Shown: positions 49,455-60,200 of the stretch, piece by piece
Numbering within the stretch: the stretch's first letter is position 1
How the letters are laid out: each line of letters begins with the position of its first letter
DNA from: Armatimonadota bacterium
GTDB lineage: Bacteria; Armatimonadota; Zipacnadia; UBA1398; JAKPQA01
DNA length: 64,000 bases
Assembly (NCBI GenBank): GCA_029547025.1
Contig: JAKPQA010000359.1
Span: forward strand, 17,775-81,774
Reading direction: 5' to 3'
Program-made: the position numbers and the translations under genes
The notes under the pieces: model-generated
The model's input: only the letters and a program-made list of their open reading frames with translations
Database searches by the model: none
What the model was told of the DNA's origin: nothing

Positions 49455-49962
49455 ATGTTCGTGGCGCAACCGCGCCGTGGGCCCGGCGTCGGGGTACTGT
49501 GGAGCCCGAGGTATGCCCAGCAGCTCACCGAGGGGCCGGATGCCGCGGGCGGTACCCATCCAGATGCCGACTGCAGTCCGCGGAGCGACGGTCGCGGGGG
49601 GGCCTACCACATCGAGGGCGAGCTCGTGCCCGCGCTTGGGGTCGAGCTGCGTTCGATGCTCATCTACTTCGAGCACCACGTTCTGCTCTGGAAGGACCCA
49701 TCGGTCGAGGTCGGCATCCGGCCGTTGGCGGGAGCGGTCCGACGCCTCCTCGCGGGACTGCCGATCTCCCTGACCCAGGCGACGCGACAAGGGCGGATCG
49801 CGTTCAGCAGAGATGGCGTGGGGCACGTGTTCCCCGTCCACCCGGCGGCGGGACAGTCCGTCGACGCTCGCGAGCGCGGGACGGATCGTCTGGAACCGCT
49901 TCACCGGGCCGGGCCGTGTCGCGCTGCAATCGATGTACGCTCACGTGGCCACGGGAACCTGA
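49455..49962 (+). pseudogene. AIM24-family protein remnant (internal deletion with frameshift)
   Basis: Frame 1 from ATG 49455 encodes the N-terminal half of an AIM24-type protein: GGAYHIEGELVP, YFEHHVLLWKDPSVEV, RQGRIAFSRDGVGHVFPV and HPAAGQSVDARE. After about 49875 that frame loses similarity and runs unbroken into miaA. In another frame, RIVWNRFTGPGRVALQSMYAH ends at TGA 49962, which is the normal C-terminal block of the family. The middle beta-prism half expected between them, roughly 100 residues, is missing. So this is an internal deletion plus frameshift. The call rests on remembered family features, not alignment. Confidence 0.72.
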
Positions 49963-50024
49963 GGGGCGGCGCGGCCGAGCCCCCGTCGACAGCGGTCTCT
50001 GCACCGCCTAGAATCACGTCTGCC

Positions 50025-50975
50025 ATGCCTGAGTCGCCCCCGAAGCCCACACTGCTCGTCATCGTCGGCCCCACGGCCACCGGCAAGAGCCAGGCTGCGA
50101 TGGAGCTGGCCGAGCAGGTCGGCGGCGAGATCGTCTCGGCCGACTCGATGCAGGCGTACCGGGGGATGGACATCGGCACCGCGAAGCCGACGCCCGAGGA
50201 ACGGGCTCGAGTGCATCACCACCTGGTTGACGTTGTTGAGCCCGATGAGCCGTTCAACGTCGCCACTTTCGCGGAGCTCGCCCGGGCCGCCATCGCGGAG
50301 ATAGCAGGACGGGGGGCGCTTCCCATCGTGGTGGGTGGCTCCGGCCTCTATGTCCGGTCGATCACCTGCCGGCTCGATCTGCCACTTGTATCGCCCGACG
50401 ATGAGGTGCGCGCGCGGCTTGAGGCCGAGGCGGTGTCCGAGGGGCGGCAGGCGTTGCATGACCGGCTGCGCTCGGTCGACCCGGCGGCCGCGGCCCAGAT
50501 TCACCCCAACGACCTGAAGCGGATCGTGCGGGCCCTCGAGGTCTACGAGAAGTCCGGGAGGCCCATCTCGGAGGTCTACCGAGAGGCCCCCGAACCCACC
50601 GACGAATACCGGTGCATCGTCTACGGTGCCCGTCGCGAGCGTGACCGGCTCTATCAGGGCATCGAGGCGCGGTGCGACCGCATGATCCGGCAGGGCTTGG
50701 TCCAGGAGGTGGAGGGACTGCTGTCGCGCGGGTTCGGGCGCGACCTGCAGTCGATGCAGGCGATCGGGTACAAGGAGGTCGTCGCGCACCTGGAGGGTCT
50801 GTACGGATTCGCCGAGATGATGGCGGTGTTCCGGCGCAACTCGCGGCAGTTCGCGAAGCGGCAGATGACCTGGTTTGGCCGGGAGCCCAATGTGTGCTGG
50901 GTTGATGTGGACGAGGAGAATCTGGTGGAGCGGATCCGGCACGATCATCCTGGCCTGAGTGGGCCGGGGGCTTGA
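50025..50975 (+). CDS. miaA: tRNA dimethylallyltransferase MiaA
   Basis: 316 aa from ATG 50025. The frame upstream (to 49455) is the AIM24 remnant, not MiaA. The enzyme transfers a dimethylallyl group to N6 of A37 in tRNAs reading UNN codons. It shows the P-loop GPTATGKS at residues 15-22, VSADSMQAYRGMDIGTAKPT, HHHLVDVVEPDEPFNVATF, VVGGSGLYVRS, NDLKRIVRALEVYEKSGRPIS and SMQAIGYKEV, and finally RQFAKRQMTWF, the tRNA-binding motif. It lies 62 nt after the AIM24 stop, and an unusual frame fusion with that remnant is possible. Confidence 0.96.
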   Translation: MPESPPKPTLLVIVGPTATGKSQAAMELAEQVGGEIVSADSMQAYRGMDIGTAKPTPEERARVHHHLVDVVEPDEPFNVATFAELARAAIAEIAGRGALPIVVGGSGLYVRSITCRLDLPLVSPDDEVRARLEAEAVSEGRQALHDRLRSVDPAAAAQIHPNDLKRIVRALEVYEKSGRPISEVYREAPEPTDEYRCIVYGARRERDRLYQGIEARCDRMIRQGLVQEVEGLLSRGFGRDLQSMQAIGYKEVVAHLEGLYGFAEMMAVFRRNSRQFAKRQMTWFGREPNVCWVDVDEENLVERIRHDHPGLSGPGA

Positions 50976-51146
50976 GGGGTTCCGAAGGTTCGACGCGTTG
51001 TGGGGCGAACCTGGACGCTGCAACCGGCTGTTGGGTTGCGGGGGGCGGCGGAGGCCGGGACGGGCGGCCGATTCAATCGGGATACGCGAGGGCGCATGGC
51101 GGCGGGCGCGCGGAGAAGAGAGCAGACCCATATCAAGCGAACCAAG

Positions 51147-54100
51147 ATGCAGCGGGAGATCCCGCTGTTCGTCAGCGGCAAGCCCTGCGCATGCATCGTG
51201 ACGCCGGAGGGCGACGACGACCTCTATGACCAAGGCGGTCTGATCTCCGCGTTTCTCGAGGACATCCACGGGATTGAACTGCCGGTGCTCACCTGCGATG
51301 AGCATGCGGGTGGTTACCGCACGCGCAAGTTCAACGTGATCGCCCTGGGCGACTTCTCGTCCAACCGGGTTCTTCGCGACTTGTACGTGGCTGGGCGGCA
51401 CTACGTCGACCGCCGCTTTCCGGGCGGCCGGGGGCACGTGGTTCGCACCATCTGTGACCCGGGATCCGAGGGCCGTTCGTATGTGGTCATCGGCGGCAGC
51501 ACGCCGGCGGGTCTTCAGAACGCGGTGCACGCTTTTTGCGAGCTCCTCGTGGCATTGGGCTCGCGGCGCAACATTCCCCCGACCCACCTGTGCGTGTGCG
51601 AACACGATGAGGAGTACGCTCTAGGGGCGGCCGAGCTCTCCGAACGGATCGACCGAGGGCTCGAAGCCCTGAGCGTTGGCGACTCGGCGTCGGCTCTGGA
51701 TGCCGCTGCCGATGCGGCCGTGCGCTATGACGTCTCGGGCGTGCCCACATGGGCGCGTCTGTTCGCGTCGATTCTCGAGGCCTATGCCGAGGCGTCGGCT
51801 GAGGCCGGCACCCCGGCCGTGGATGCCTCCTTCGACGCCGCGCGCTGGTTGTGGCGCCTGGTTCCGATATGGGACAACATCGCCGAGTTCGGCGCGTTTA
51901 GCGACGCGGAGCGCGACCTCCTGGGCCTGACGCTCCACTCGTGGTCGGAATGGCTCTTCGCGCGAATGCGGGCCGAGGCACCGTCGCGCTCGGGATCTGG
52001 GCCCGGCACATGGCGTGATGTGGCGGCCGGCCTCGGCCTCGTGGCAGCAGGCCGGTACTTCCGGACCTACTACCACGTGATGGCCGGACGTGAGTGGGTT
52101 GAGCTGGGCAAAGCCTGGATCGAGTCCGCGTCCCGTGCCGGCCGCCTCATGGCTGAGTGCGCACTAGACGAGTGCCGGGCCATGGACATGACCCTCTCCT
52201 ATGCCCTGCGCTACCAGGGCGGGCTTCAGGCTGACGAGGCGGATCTGCTCCTGTTCCGAGAGCGCATGCTGATGGCCCTGGCTGCCGAGCCAGCCCCCGC
52301 CGCCCCCTCGGTGTCCACCGAGCTGGAGCAGCACGTGGGCGCCGTCCTTCGCAAGGCGGTGTTCGTGACCCAGAGCAAGCGGTTGCGGGGCGAGACGTTG
52401 GGGAACGCCACGGTGTTGGGCGGGTTCCATGAGGACGAGCCTGAAGCGGCCCCGGTGAGGCCCCGTCCTCCGCTGGCGATTCCCGTGTCGCCGAAGCTCC
52501 GACCCTGGCTGCGTGCCCAGTGGCCGACCGATGCAGGTCCGACTCCGGCCTCGCCCTTTTTTGAGCGTCTGTTCGACCAGCTGGCCTTCCGCGCCGGCTC
52601 GCGCGATGGCGAGGATGAGTTCCTGTCGATCCACGGACTGCGGCACCCCGGCGCGCCGACTTGCCCCGGTGCGTTCGCCGTCTGGCGTCGAGGTCAGCAC
52701 GAGGTACTGGGGCAGGGCGACGACGGATCACCGTTCCCGCACAGCGGCCTCGAAGTGCTCCGCGAAGGGCGATTCGCGCCACCGCCGCCCGCCGCCGGCC
52801 TCGAGTCGGCCGAACGGCATGAGGGCCTGGCCGCGTGTTCGCTGACGGTGCCAAACTACAACGGGGTCGAGTGGAGGCGCCACTCGTTCTGGTTCGCCGG
52901 ACGAGGTCTGGTGGTGCTCGACCAGATCCAGGCCCAAGTCACGGGCGTGTACGACCTTCGGGTGCACTACCGGCTAGCGAACCCCGTGGAAGTCCATGGT
53001 GCGTCGGCCCGCACTCGAGGCGGTCCGAATCTGACGCTGGATCTGCCAGCGGGCGGCGCCTGGACTGTCCTGGACGCCGGAGGCCGCTGCCTGGCCGCTG
53101 AGCTCAGAGCCGACCTTGCGGAGGGCCAGGGGCTGGTGATGGCGACGGTGGCGGCCTGGCTCCAGCCTGGCGGGCTGCCGTCGCTCAGAGTGGAGCCGGC
53201 CTCGGCGGTGGCGTTCCTGGTGCATGGGTTGTCAGCCGACCCGGTGGTGGTGGGGCTTCCGCCGGCAGAGTGGGCCGCCGTCGAGGTCGAGTGTGATGCT
53301 CGCGCCTACGCCCTCACCAAGGATCTGCTCTACGTGCTGGGTGCGGCACGCTTCGGCGTCGGGCCGTCGTACGTGGAGGCCTCGAGTCCTTCGGACATGG
53401 TGTACGCACCGGGTCCGGGTCGCATCTCCGTTAGCTCGTTCTCCGGTGGGCCGTTGTTCGTGGGATTGGGAAGCCGCCGCTTCGAGGCGCGGGTGGAGCG
53501 GGGTCACCGGTGGGAGTCCGACCTGACGGCCCCGCGCGGCCAGGTCCGCCAGCTCCGCGCGGCGGTGGTCGAGCAGGCGAAGGTGTACTCGCCGCCATGG
53601 CTGATCGCGTCCGGCCAGGAGGGGCGACCGCCCCGGGCGGTTGGCCGGGCGGTTCACGAGCGGTGGACGCTCGACGAGCCCGTTGCCGACGCGGTCGAGC
53701 AGGAGTCGTCGCTATGGGTCGCACTGCCGTCGGGGCAGGTGGCGGCCCTGGACGAGACCGGAACGCGGCGCCCGATTGCTTCGGTGCCGGCCCCCCCAAC
53801 CCGGCTGGCAGCCGCCGGAGGCACTGTGGTGGTCGGGATGGCCGATGGGCGCGTGTGGTGCCTGGCCGATGGCGAGCCACAGTGGGAGTTCTCATGTCCA
53901 GCCTACCGGGGTCAGGGCTCGGTCACGGCCGTGCTCGCATCGGGTGACGAGTCCGCTCCGTTGCGGGCGACCATCGGGACCGCGGGCGGTCTGGTGATGG
54001 GTCTCGACGCACGGGGCGATCCGATCTGGGCGAGGGATCTGGGTTTGTCCTCGGTCCGCGGCCTGGTTGCCCTCCCGTCGCCCATCGGGGGCCTTCTGCT

Positions 54101-54653
54101 CTGCTGGTCCGCTGAGGGCGTGTGGGCGCTCGCTCCGGCGTCCGGCCGGGCGGTATGGACCGAGCCGGCTGACGATCGGCCGCTCTGTGGCGTCTCGGTG
54201 GTGCCGGGTGGGTCCGATTGGTGGCAGGCCATCGTGGCCGATGCGGGTGGTCGCATTCGGGCTCTCGGGCCCCCCCAGGAGAGGCAATCCGTCTCGGCCG
54301 GAGTCGCCTGGGAGGCGAATGCGGGAGGCGTGACGACCGGTGTCGTCCCGGTCGTCTCGGGGCGGCAGGCGCGGCTGGCGGTGGCCGCCACCAGCGGCTG
54401 GCTGGTTCGCCTGGAGCTCGATGGCGCTGAGGTGGGCCGCACGCGACTGGGTTCGGCCATCGTGGGCCTTGCGCCGGTGTCTGGCGGACGGGTCCTGACT
54501 CTATCGGCCGATGGCGTGGTTCACCTGGTCGGCTGGGGCGGCGAGGTCGTTGGCCGTACCGAGCTGGGCCGGCGTTGGTCCGGGTGTTGTGTAGCCGGCG
54601 GACGGGTGTTCGGGCTAGGTCCAGAGGGCCTGGCGTGCCTCGAACCGGTGTAG
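51147..54653 (+). CDS. Heparinase II/III-like protein fused to a C-terminal PQQ-type beta-propeller
   Basis: 1168 aa from ATG 51147; a longer frame begins at 51000. Residues 1-150 look like the small N-terminal domain of alpha-glucuronidase-type glycosidases (VVIGGSTPAGLQNAVHAFCELL). Residues about 160-500 are all-helical, with RYFRTYYHVMAGREWVELG as the likely toroid active-site region. Residues about 500-830 match the heparinase II/III C-terminal beta-sandwich (GVEWRRHSFWFAGRGLVVLDQI). Residues about 850-1168 repeat GxVxALDxxGxxxW-type units (GQVAALDETG, LVMGLDARGDPIWARDL, GVWALAPASGRAVW), a PQQ/quinoprotein-like propeller. No signal peptide is seen. The full combination is not one I recognise. 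Confidence 0.68.
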   Translation: MQREIPLFVSGKPCACIVTPEGDDDLYDQGGLISAFLEDIHGIELPVLTCDEHAGGYRTRKFNVIALGDFSSNRVLRDLYVAGRHYVDRRFPGGRGHVVRTICDPGSEGRSYVVIGGSTPAGLQNAVHAFCELLVALGSRRNIPPTHLCVCEHDEEYALGAAELSERIDRGLEALSVGDSASALDAAADAAVRYDVSGVPTWARLFASILEAYAEASAEAGTPAVDASFDAARWLWRLVPIWDNIAEFGAFSDAERDLLGLTLHSWSEWLFARMRAEAPSRSGSGPGTWRDVAAGLGLVAAGRYFRTYYHVMAGREWVELGKAWIESASRAGRLMAECALDECRAMDMTLSYALRYQGGLQADEADLLLFRERMLMALAAEPAPAAPSVSTELEQHVGAVLRKAVFVTQSKRLRGETLGNATVLGGFHEDEPEAAPVRPRPPLAIPVSPKLRPWLRAQWPTDAGPTPASPFFERLFDQLAFRAGSRDGEDEFLSIHGLRHPGAPTCPGAFAVWRRGQHEVLGQGDDGSPFPHSGLEVLREGRFAPPPPAAGLESAERHEGLAACSLTVPNYNGVEWRRHSFWFAGRGLVVLDQIQAQVTGVYDLRVHYRLANPVEVHGASARTRGGPNLTLDLPAGGAWTVLDAGGRCLAAELRADLAEGQGLVMATVAAWLQPGGLPSLRVEPASAVAFLVHGLSADPVVVGLPPAEWAAVEVECDARAYALTKDLLYVLGAARFGVGPSYVEASSPSDMVYAPGPGRISVSSFSGGPLFVGLGSRRFEARVERGHRWESDLTAPRGQVRQLRAAVVEQAKVYSPPWLIASGQEGRPPRAVGRAVHERWTLDEPVADAVEQESSLWVALPSGQVAALDETGTRRPIASVPAPPTRLAAAGGTVVVGMADGRVWCLADGEPQWEFSCPAYRGQGSVTAVLASGDESAPLRATIGTAGGLVMGLDARGDPIWARDLGLSSVRGLVALPSPIGGLLLCWSAEGVWALAPASGRAVWTEPADDRPLCGVSVVPGGSDWWQAIVADAGGRIRALGPPQERQSVSAGVAWEANAGGVTTGVVPVVSGRQARLAVAATSGWLVRLELDGAEVGRTRLGSAIVGLAPVSGGRVLTLSADGVVHLVGWGGEVVGRTELGRRWSGCCVAGGRVFGLGPEGLACLEPV

Positions 54654-54664
54654 GGGGCCTGGCC

Positions 54665-56260
54665 GTGAGGGTTGTCACCGCGGCTGAGATGCGCGAGCTC
54701 GACCGGCAGACCATCGATGAGGTGGGACTGCCCGGGCCCGTGCTGATGGAGACGGCTGGCCGGTCGGTGGCCCACGTGGCGTTTGCGCTGCTGGGGCAGC
54801 GGCGCGGCGCGCGGGTGGCGATCGCGTGCGGGCGAGGCAACAACGGCGGGGATGGCTTCGTCGCGGGACGCTACCTCCTCAACCTGGGTGCGGCGCCGGA
54901 GTGCTTCGTGCTGGCGAAACGGGCTGACATCACCGGCGACGCGCTCCTGCACCTGATCGCGGCCGAACGGTCGGGGTTGCCCATCCGTGAGCTCGGACCC
55001 GACGGAGGCGGAGCCCTGGCGCTGGCCGTATCCTCGAGTGACCTGACGATTGATGCACTGCTAGGCACTGGACTGAGGGGCGAGGTGCGCGAGCCGTTTT
55101 GGTCGGGTATTGAGAGCATCAACCGGCTGGCGCGACAGGTGTTGGCGGTCGACGTCCCGTCAGGGCTCGACGCCGACACGGGGGCCGTGCTGGGGCAGGC
55201 GGTCCGGGCCACGGCAACGGTGACGCTTGGCCTGCCCAAGGTCGGCCTGCTGCAGTACCCCGGGGCCGCTCTCTGTGGCGACGTGAAGGTCGCCGACATC
55301 GGCATTCCCGCAGCGCTGTCGGCACCTCGCCGGGGCGGCCTGCGGTTGGCAACTGCCGATTGGGTCGCGGGCATCCTTCCGCGTCGCGAGCGCGACGCGC
55401 ACAAGGGCGATGCTGGCCGTGTGATGATCGCCGGGGGCGCGGTGGGCCTCACGGGCGCGCCGGCCATGGCGGCGCGTGCCGCAGCGCGGATGGGCGCGGG
55501 GCTGGTGCACGTCGCGGTCCCTGCGAGCCTCCACTCGATCATGGAGGGTCTCGTGCTCGAACCCATGTCGCTTCCACTCCCCGAGGCCGGGCCCGGGACA
55601 CTGGGGGGCGAGGCCGCGGGCCATCTGCTCGAGGCGATGCGGGCACGTCCCTGTCATGTGCTCGCCGTTGGACCGGGGCTGGGCCGGCATCCGGGTGCCG
55701 TCGAGTTGGTCTCGGTGTTGGTCAGCGGATCGTCCGTTCCCGTGGTGTTGGACGCCGACGCGTTGTGGGCGGTGGCGCAGGCCGGAGAGGCGGCGACTGC
55801 GTGGGCGGCGCCGGTCGTTCTGACGCCCCACCCAGGCGAGCTCTCGGTGCTGCTCGGCGTGTCCGTGGCTGACATCCAGCGCGACCGTGTCGCGGCGGCG
55901 CGCGGCGCGGCTCAGCGGTTCCGTGCCATTGTGGTACTCAAGGGCGCGCGCACCGTGACGGCCCACCCCGACGGGACTGCGGTGATCAACGCGACGGGTA
56001 ACCCAGGCATGGCTTCAGGGGGTATGGGCGATGTGCTGACCGGAGCTATCGCGGCTCTGATCGCCCAGGGCGTTCCCCTATTGGAGGCCGCAGCCGCCGG
56101 TGTGTACGTGCACGGCCTGGCGGCCGACCTGGTGGCGGCCGATGGCGGCTGCGAGGCCGGCCTGCTGGCGAGCGACGTGATCGAGGCGCTCCCGCGGGCC
56201 AGGCAGCATGCGGCCGAGGGCCGTGAGCTCCTGCCCGGGCGGGTGCCCGAGCGCGTGTGA
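54665..56260 (+). CDS. nnrD: Bifunctional NAD(P)H-hydrate epimerase / ADP-dependent NAD(P)H-hydrate dehydratase
   Basis: 531 aa from GTG 54665, with TAGGGGG upstream; a longer frame exists to 54575. It repairs damaged hydrated NADH and NADPH. The N-terminal epimerase (NnrE) has GPVLMETAGRSVA and ACGRGNNGGDGFVAGRYL, followed by VDVPSGLDADTG. The C-terminal ribokinase-like dehydratase (NnrD) has HKGDAGRVMIAGGAVGLTGAP, LTPHPGELSVLLG and the phosphate/catalytic block NPGMASGGMGDVLTG with the active Asp. Both halves look intact. It is 11 nt after the heparinase-like gene. Confidence 0.94.
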   Translation: MRVVTAAEMRELDRQTIDEVGLPGPVLMETAGRSVAHVAFALLGQRRGARVAIACGRGNNGGDGFVAGRYLLNLGAAPECFVLAKRADITGDALLHLIAAERSGLPIRELGPDGGGALALAVSSSDLTIDALLGTGLRGEVREPFWSGIESINRLARQVLAVDVPSGLDADTGAVLGQAVRATATVTLGLPKVGLLQYPGAALCGDVKVADIGIPAALSAPRRGGLRLATADWVAGILPRRERDAHKGDAGRVMIAGGAVGLTGAPAMAARAAARMGAGLVHVAVPASLHSIMEGLVLEPMSLPLPEAGPGTLGGEAAGHLLEAMRARPCHVLAVGPGLGRHPGAVELVSVLVSGSSVPVVLDADALWAVAQAGEAATAWAAPVVLTPHPGELSVLLGVSVADIQRDRVAAARGAAQRFRAIVVLKGARTVTAHPDGTAVINATGNPGMASGGMGDVLTGAIAALIAQGVPLLEAAAAGVYVHGLAADLVAADGGCEAGLLASDVIEALPRARQHAAEGRELLPGRVPERV

Positions 56261-56305
56261 AGATGCCGGCCGGCATTGCGCGCGCTCGCGCTAGGGAGAC
56301 CGCAG

Positions 56306-57235
56306 GTGTCTCACATCGCCTACATCATCGCGTCGCCGCCGGGATACGAGGCGCTGGCTGCCGCCGAGGCCCGCGCCGTGTGTCCCGGGTCGTGGGTCAC
56401 GCCGCGCTGCGTGGTCAGCGATGCCGGGGTCGATGTAGACCGCACCGCCTTCGTCCACTATCGGATCGAGCTGTTGGCGCACGGGCACGACTACGCTGGA
56501 GTCTGTGACCTGATTGGCCAGCTCAATCTGGTGTCGGATCGGTTCCGGATCGAGGTTCATAAGCACCCCCGGCGGACGCCGATGCCGCGCGAGAGCGTAG
56601 CGCGGGACCTGGCCAATCTCATCACAGGCCAGCCGGATCTGGCGGCGCCAAGCGAACGCTTCGTCTTCTGGCTCGAAGCGGACACCATGCTGTTCGGCCG
56701 GATCCAGCAGGAGACCGCGAACGACTGGAAGCAGCGGATGGCCAAGCCGTTCAACGTCAGCGCGGGGATCGGCTCACGGATGGCCAAGGCCTGCGTCAAC
56801 CTGGTCTGCAGCCCCGGGGACCGGATGCTGGACCCCTGCTGCGGGTCGGGCACGATCCCGATCGAGGCGGCCCTGATCGGCGTCAGGGCATTTGCTTTCG
56901 ACCTGAGTTGGCGCATGGCGCACGGCACCGCGGCCAACGCACGGCACTACGGGCTAGACATCGGTGTGGGCATCGGCGATGTGCGCTCGTTGGCGGGCCG
57001 GTTTGACGCCGTGGTGTCGAACCTGCCCTACGGGATCGCGATCCGCCACAGCTCGGGCTTCTACGATGAGGCCATCGCGAACATCGCTCGCCTGGCACCG
57101 CGCTGCGTCCTCATCTCGAACCGCGAGGTGATTGACGTGGCCGAGCGGAACGGCCTGCGTGTAGATGATGTGATCCGGCAGGGCGAGTCCGATGGCAAGT
57201 TGCCGCGGTTCGTTCACCTGCTGAGTCGCGTATGA
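56306..57235 (+). CDS. Trm11/TrmN-like SAM-dependent RNA methyltransferase
   Basis: 309 aa from GTG 56306, with AGGGAGA at 7 nt; the frame opens at 56276. The N-terminal part (HIAYIIASPPGYEALAAAEARAVCPG) resembles the THUMP-associated module of tRNA guanine-N2 methyltransferases. The Rossmann core has AKPFNVSAGIGSRMAKACVNL, SAM motif LDPCCGSGTIPIEAAL and the catalytic motif SNLPYG (N-L-P-Y instead of D-P-P-Y). Modification of tRNA G10 or a related N2-guanosine is inferred. Its TGA overlaps the ATG of the next gene (ATGA). Confidence 0.82.
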   Translation: MSHIAYIIASPPGYEALAAAEARAVCPGSWVTPRCVVSDAGVDVDRTAFVHYRIELLAHGHDYAGVCDLIGQLNLVSDRFRIEVHKHPRRTPMPRESVARDLANLITGQPDLAAPSERFVFWLEADTMLFGRIQQETANDWKQRMAKPFNVSAGIGSRMAKACVNLVCSPGDRMLDPCCGSGTIPIEAALIGVRAFAFDLSWRMAHGTAANARHYGLDIGVGIGDVRSLAGRFDAVVSNLPYGIAIRHSSGFYDEAIANIARLAPRCVLISNREVIDVAERNGLRVDDVIRQGESDGKLPRFVHLLSRV

Positions 57236-60200
57236 GCGAACTCACCGGGAGGCGACGCCTCGTGAGGCCCCCCCTGTTATGCCTGCTGGCCACTTTCGCC
57301 GCCACTGCCTGGTCTCAGGAGTTGCCGCGCTACTACGCCCACGAGGCCGTTCTCGACGCGAACGGCGTCATCGCGCCCTGGTACCGCCGGCAGAATGGCC
57401 CGCTCGATCTCAGAGTCCGCGTCGCCGCCGAGACGCTGAAGCGCTATCCGTGGACCGAGAGGCCCAGACCGGCGCCGCACTACGTCTTCAGCGGAGCGTG
57501 GGGCATCGCGCCGGATGGCACCATCTCGATTCCTCCTATCGACAACTGGTCCAATGGCGACCTCGGGCAGCGGGCTGCCTACGTACTCTCGGGGCTTGTG
57601 GACTACTACCGCTACTCGGGCGACCCAGCAGCCATCAGCCACATCGCGATCACGGCCGATGCGCTCATCGACTTCTGCCAGACACCGGCTGATCATCCCT
57701 GGCCGAGGTTCCTGGTGAGCGTGCCCACCAAGGGCATGCCGTATGGCGTTACCGACCCGCACGGCTTCATTCAGCTCGACATCGTGGCTGAGGTGGGCAT
57801 TGGCATGGTCCGCGCCTACGAGCTTGTGGGTGAGAGGCGCTGGCTCGAGGCCGCCAAGCACTGGGCCGACCTTCTGGTGCAGCACTGCGACCTGCGCCCC
57901 GGCGCGCCCCCGTGGCCGCGCTACGCCAACCCGGAGGATGTGCCTTGGGAGGATCACTGCACGGGCGGCGTCGTGTTCATGCTGGCGTTCTTCGATGAGC
58001 TAGAGCGCGTGGGGTACACCGGTCGGAGGGGGGAGCTAACGCGCGCCCGGGAGGCCGGCGAGGCCTACCTCCGCGACACCCTGCTGCCTCGGTGGACCGA
58101 GGACGGTACCTGGGGCCGTAACTATTGGGACTGGAACGACCCAGTGCAGGCGGAGAACGTTACCGAGTTCGCGGTGCGGTACATGATGGAGCACCCGAGC
58201 CGGTTCCCGAACTGGCGGAACGACTGCCGGAACGTGCTCTCGCTCTTCCTCAACCGCACCAGTGTGGCCCGGGAGTCGAACGGTGATGTCTTCTCGGGCG
58301 CGTGGGCCTATCCGGAGTCGTCGGGCTGCTGCGGCCGGTCGCTATGGTACGGCCCCTTCGAGCTGGCACCCATCTATGCGCAGTATTCCGAGCTGACCGG
58401 AGATGAGTGGGCTCGCGAGATGGCCCGGCGCCAGCTCATTCTGGCGACCTACGACGTCCACGAGACGGGCGTGGTCGAGGACAACATCGATGGTGGGCCC
58501 ATCGTGGCGGGCGCGTGGTTCAAGATCGCCCATCCCATGGCGCTGAAGCATGCGCTCAATGGCATGGCCTGGCTCCCGGACCTGATGGGGGCGGCCCGCG
58601 AGAACCACATCCTGCGCGCGAGCGCGGTGGTGCGGCATGTCCAGTACGGCGTGGGTGATATCCGGTATGAGACGGCCGAGACCATCGCGCCGTGTGTCGA
58701 CGTCGTCCGGCTCGCCTTCGAACCGGCCAAGGTGACCGCAGACGGTGTGAGGCTTGCGGCTCGGGGTGACCTTGCGGCCAACGGGTTCACGACCAGGCGT
58801 CTCGAGTGCGGCGATGTGATCCTGACCATTCGCCATGATGGACGAAAGCGTGTCGCGATCCTGGGCCCGGATCCTGGCCAAGCCGCCGATGACACCGAGC
58901 TCACGTTCGAGGGCCCTTGGCGCGCGGCGAACCGGGCGGGCGACGCGGGAGGGACGGCCCATGCGGCGGCGGCCGCCGGCGCGGCCGCCGGGTTCCGGTT
59001 CACTGGGAACCAGGTTCGGCTGCTCGGGCGCGTGGGTCCCATGGGGGGCCGGGCTGATGTGTACGTCGACGGCGTGAAGCAGCTCGTCGGCATCGACACC
59101 TGGTGCCCACAGACGCGGTACCAGCAAGCCCTCTACTATCGAAGCGGGCTCATACCCGGCCCGCACGAACTCCGGATCGTGGTCACGGGCACGGCCAATC
59201 CCCTCTCGGCCGGGCGGCAGGTGGTCCTCGATGCCGTGCAGTGGTCGGCAGCGACAGGTGATCAGGAGTTCGGAGAGGGCGGCGGGCCGACGGGCACGCA
59301 GCGCGTGGTGTTCGGCTATGCGGGCCGCGAGGGCGTGGTCGACTCGAACGGCAACACGTGGTTGCCGGCGACTGAGTGGATCGCGCGGCTCGGAGCCGGG
59401 GTCGACATCGTCCAGGCGGCCTGGTGGACGGATCGCCGCTACTTCACGATCGCGGGAACGAACGATCCCGAGCTCTACCGCTATGGCGCGCACGCTCCGG
59501 ATTTCGCAACCTACTTCACCGTGGCGCCCGGCACCTATCACGTTCGAGTGAAGCTGGCGGAGACGCGGCGCACTGGTGCGGCGCCGTTCGACATCGAGCT
59601 CAACGGAGAACCGGTGGTCCGGGGCCTCGATGTCGCGGCTACCGCGGGCGGACTGTTCCGGGCCGTAGACCTGGTGTTCGAGGGTGTTCAGCCGACGAGC
59701 GGGGTCATCGCCTTGCGTTTCCGCGCCTGGACTGGAGAGGCGATGGTCCAAGCGATCGAGGTGGGTCCTGGCCCCGGCGGATCGGGAGCCACGCCGATGA
59801 CTGCGACCGTGTGCGAGCCGGCCGGCGCCAACCTTCTGGCCAACCCGGAGTTCGAGGAGGGCGGGCCGATGACGCTGGGCCGCATGGGTGATGCGGGCTC
59901 CGCGGCCGGGTGGCGCTGGCTCTTCGCGAGTCCGACGCAGTCGTATGTCTGGGTCGAGTCGGGTTTCAACATCCATCCCGAGTGTGGCCTCCCGCACCCC
60001 CGAACCGGGAAGGACGCCGAGCGCACTCACACGGACTCGAACGGCCACACCGTGCTCTTCCAGGAGGTGGCCGTCCGGCCTGACACGGCCTATCGGGCGT
60101 CGGTCTGGGTCCGTGCAGTGGACCTGCACGGCAAGGGCTTTGGCTCCTCGCCGGGAGACTCCGCGGGGCTGATTGTTCTCGAGCTCGACGCCGGTGGCGG

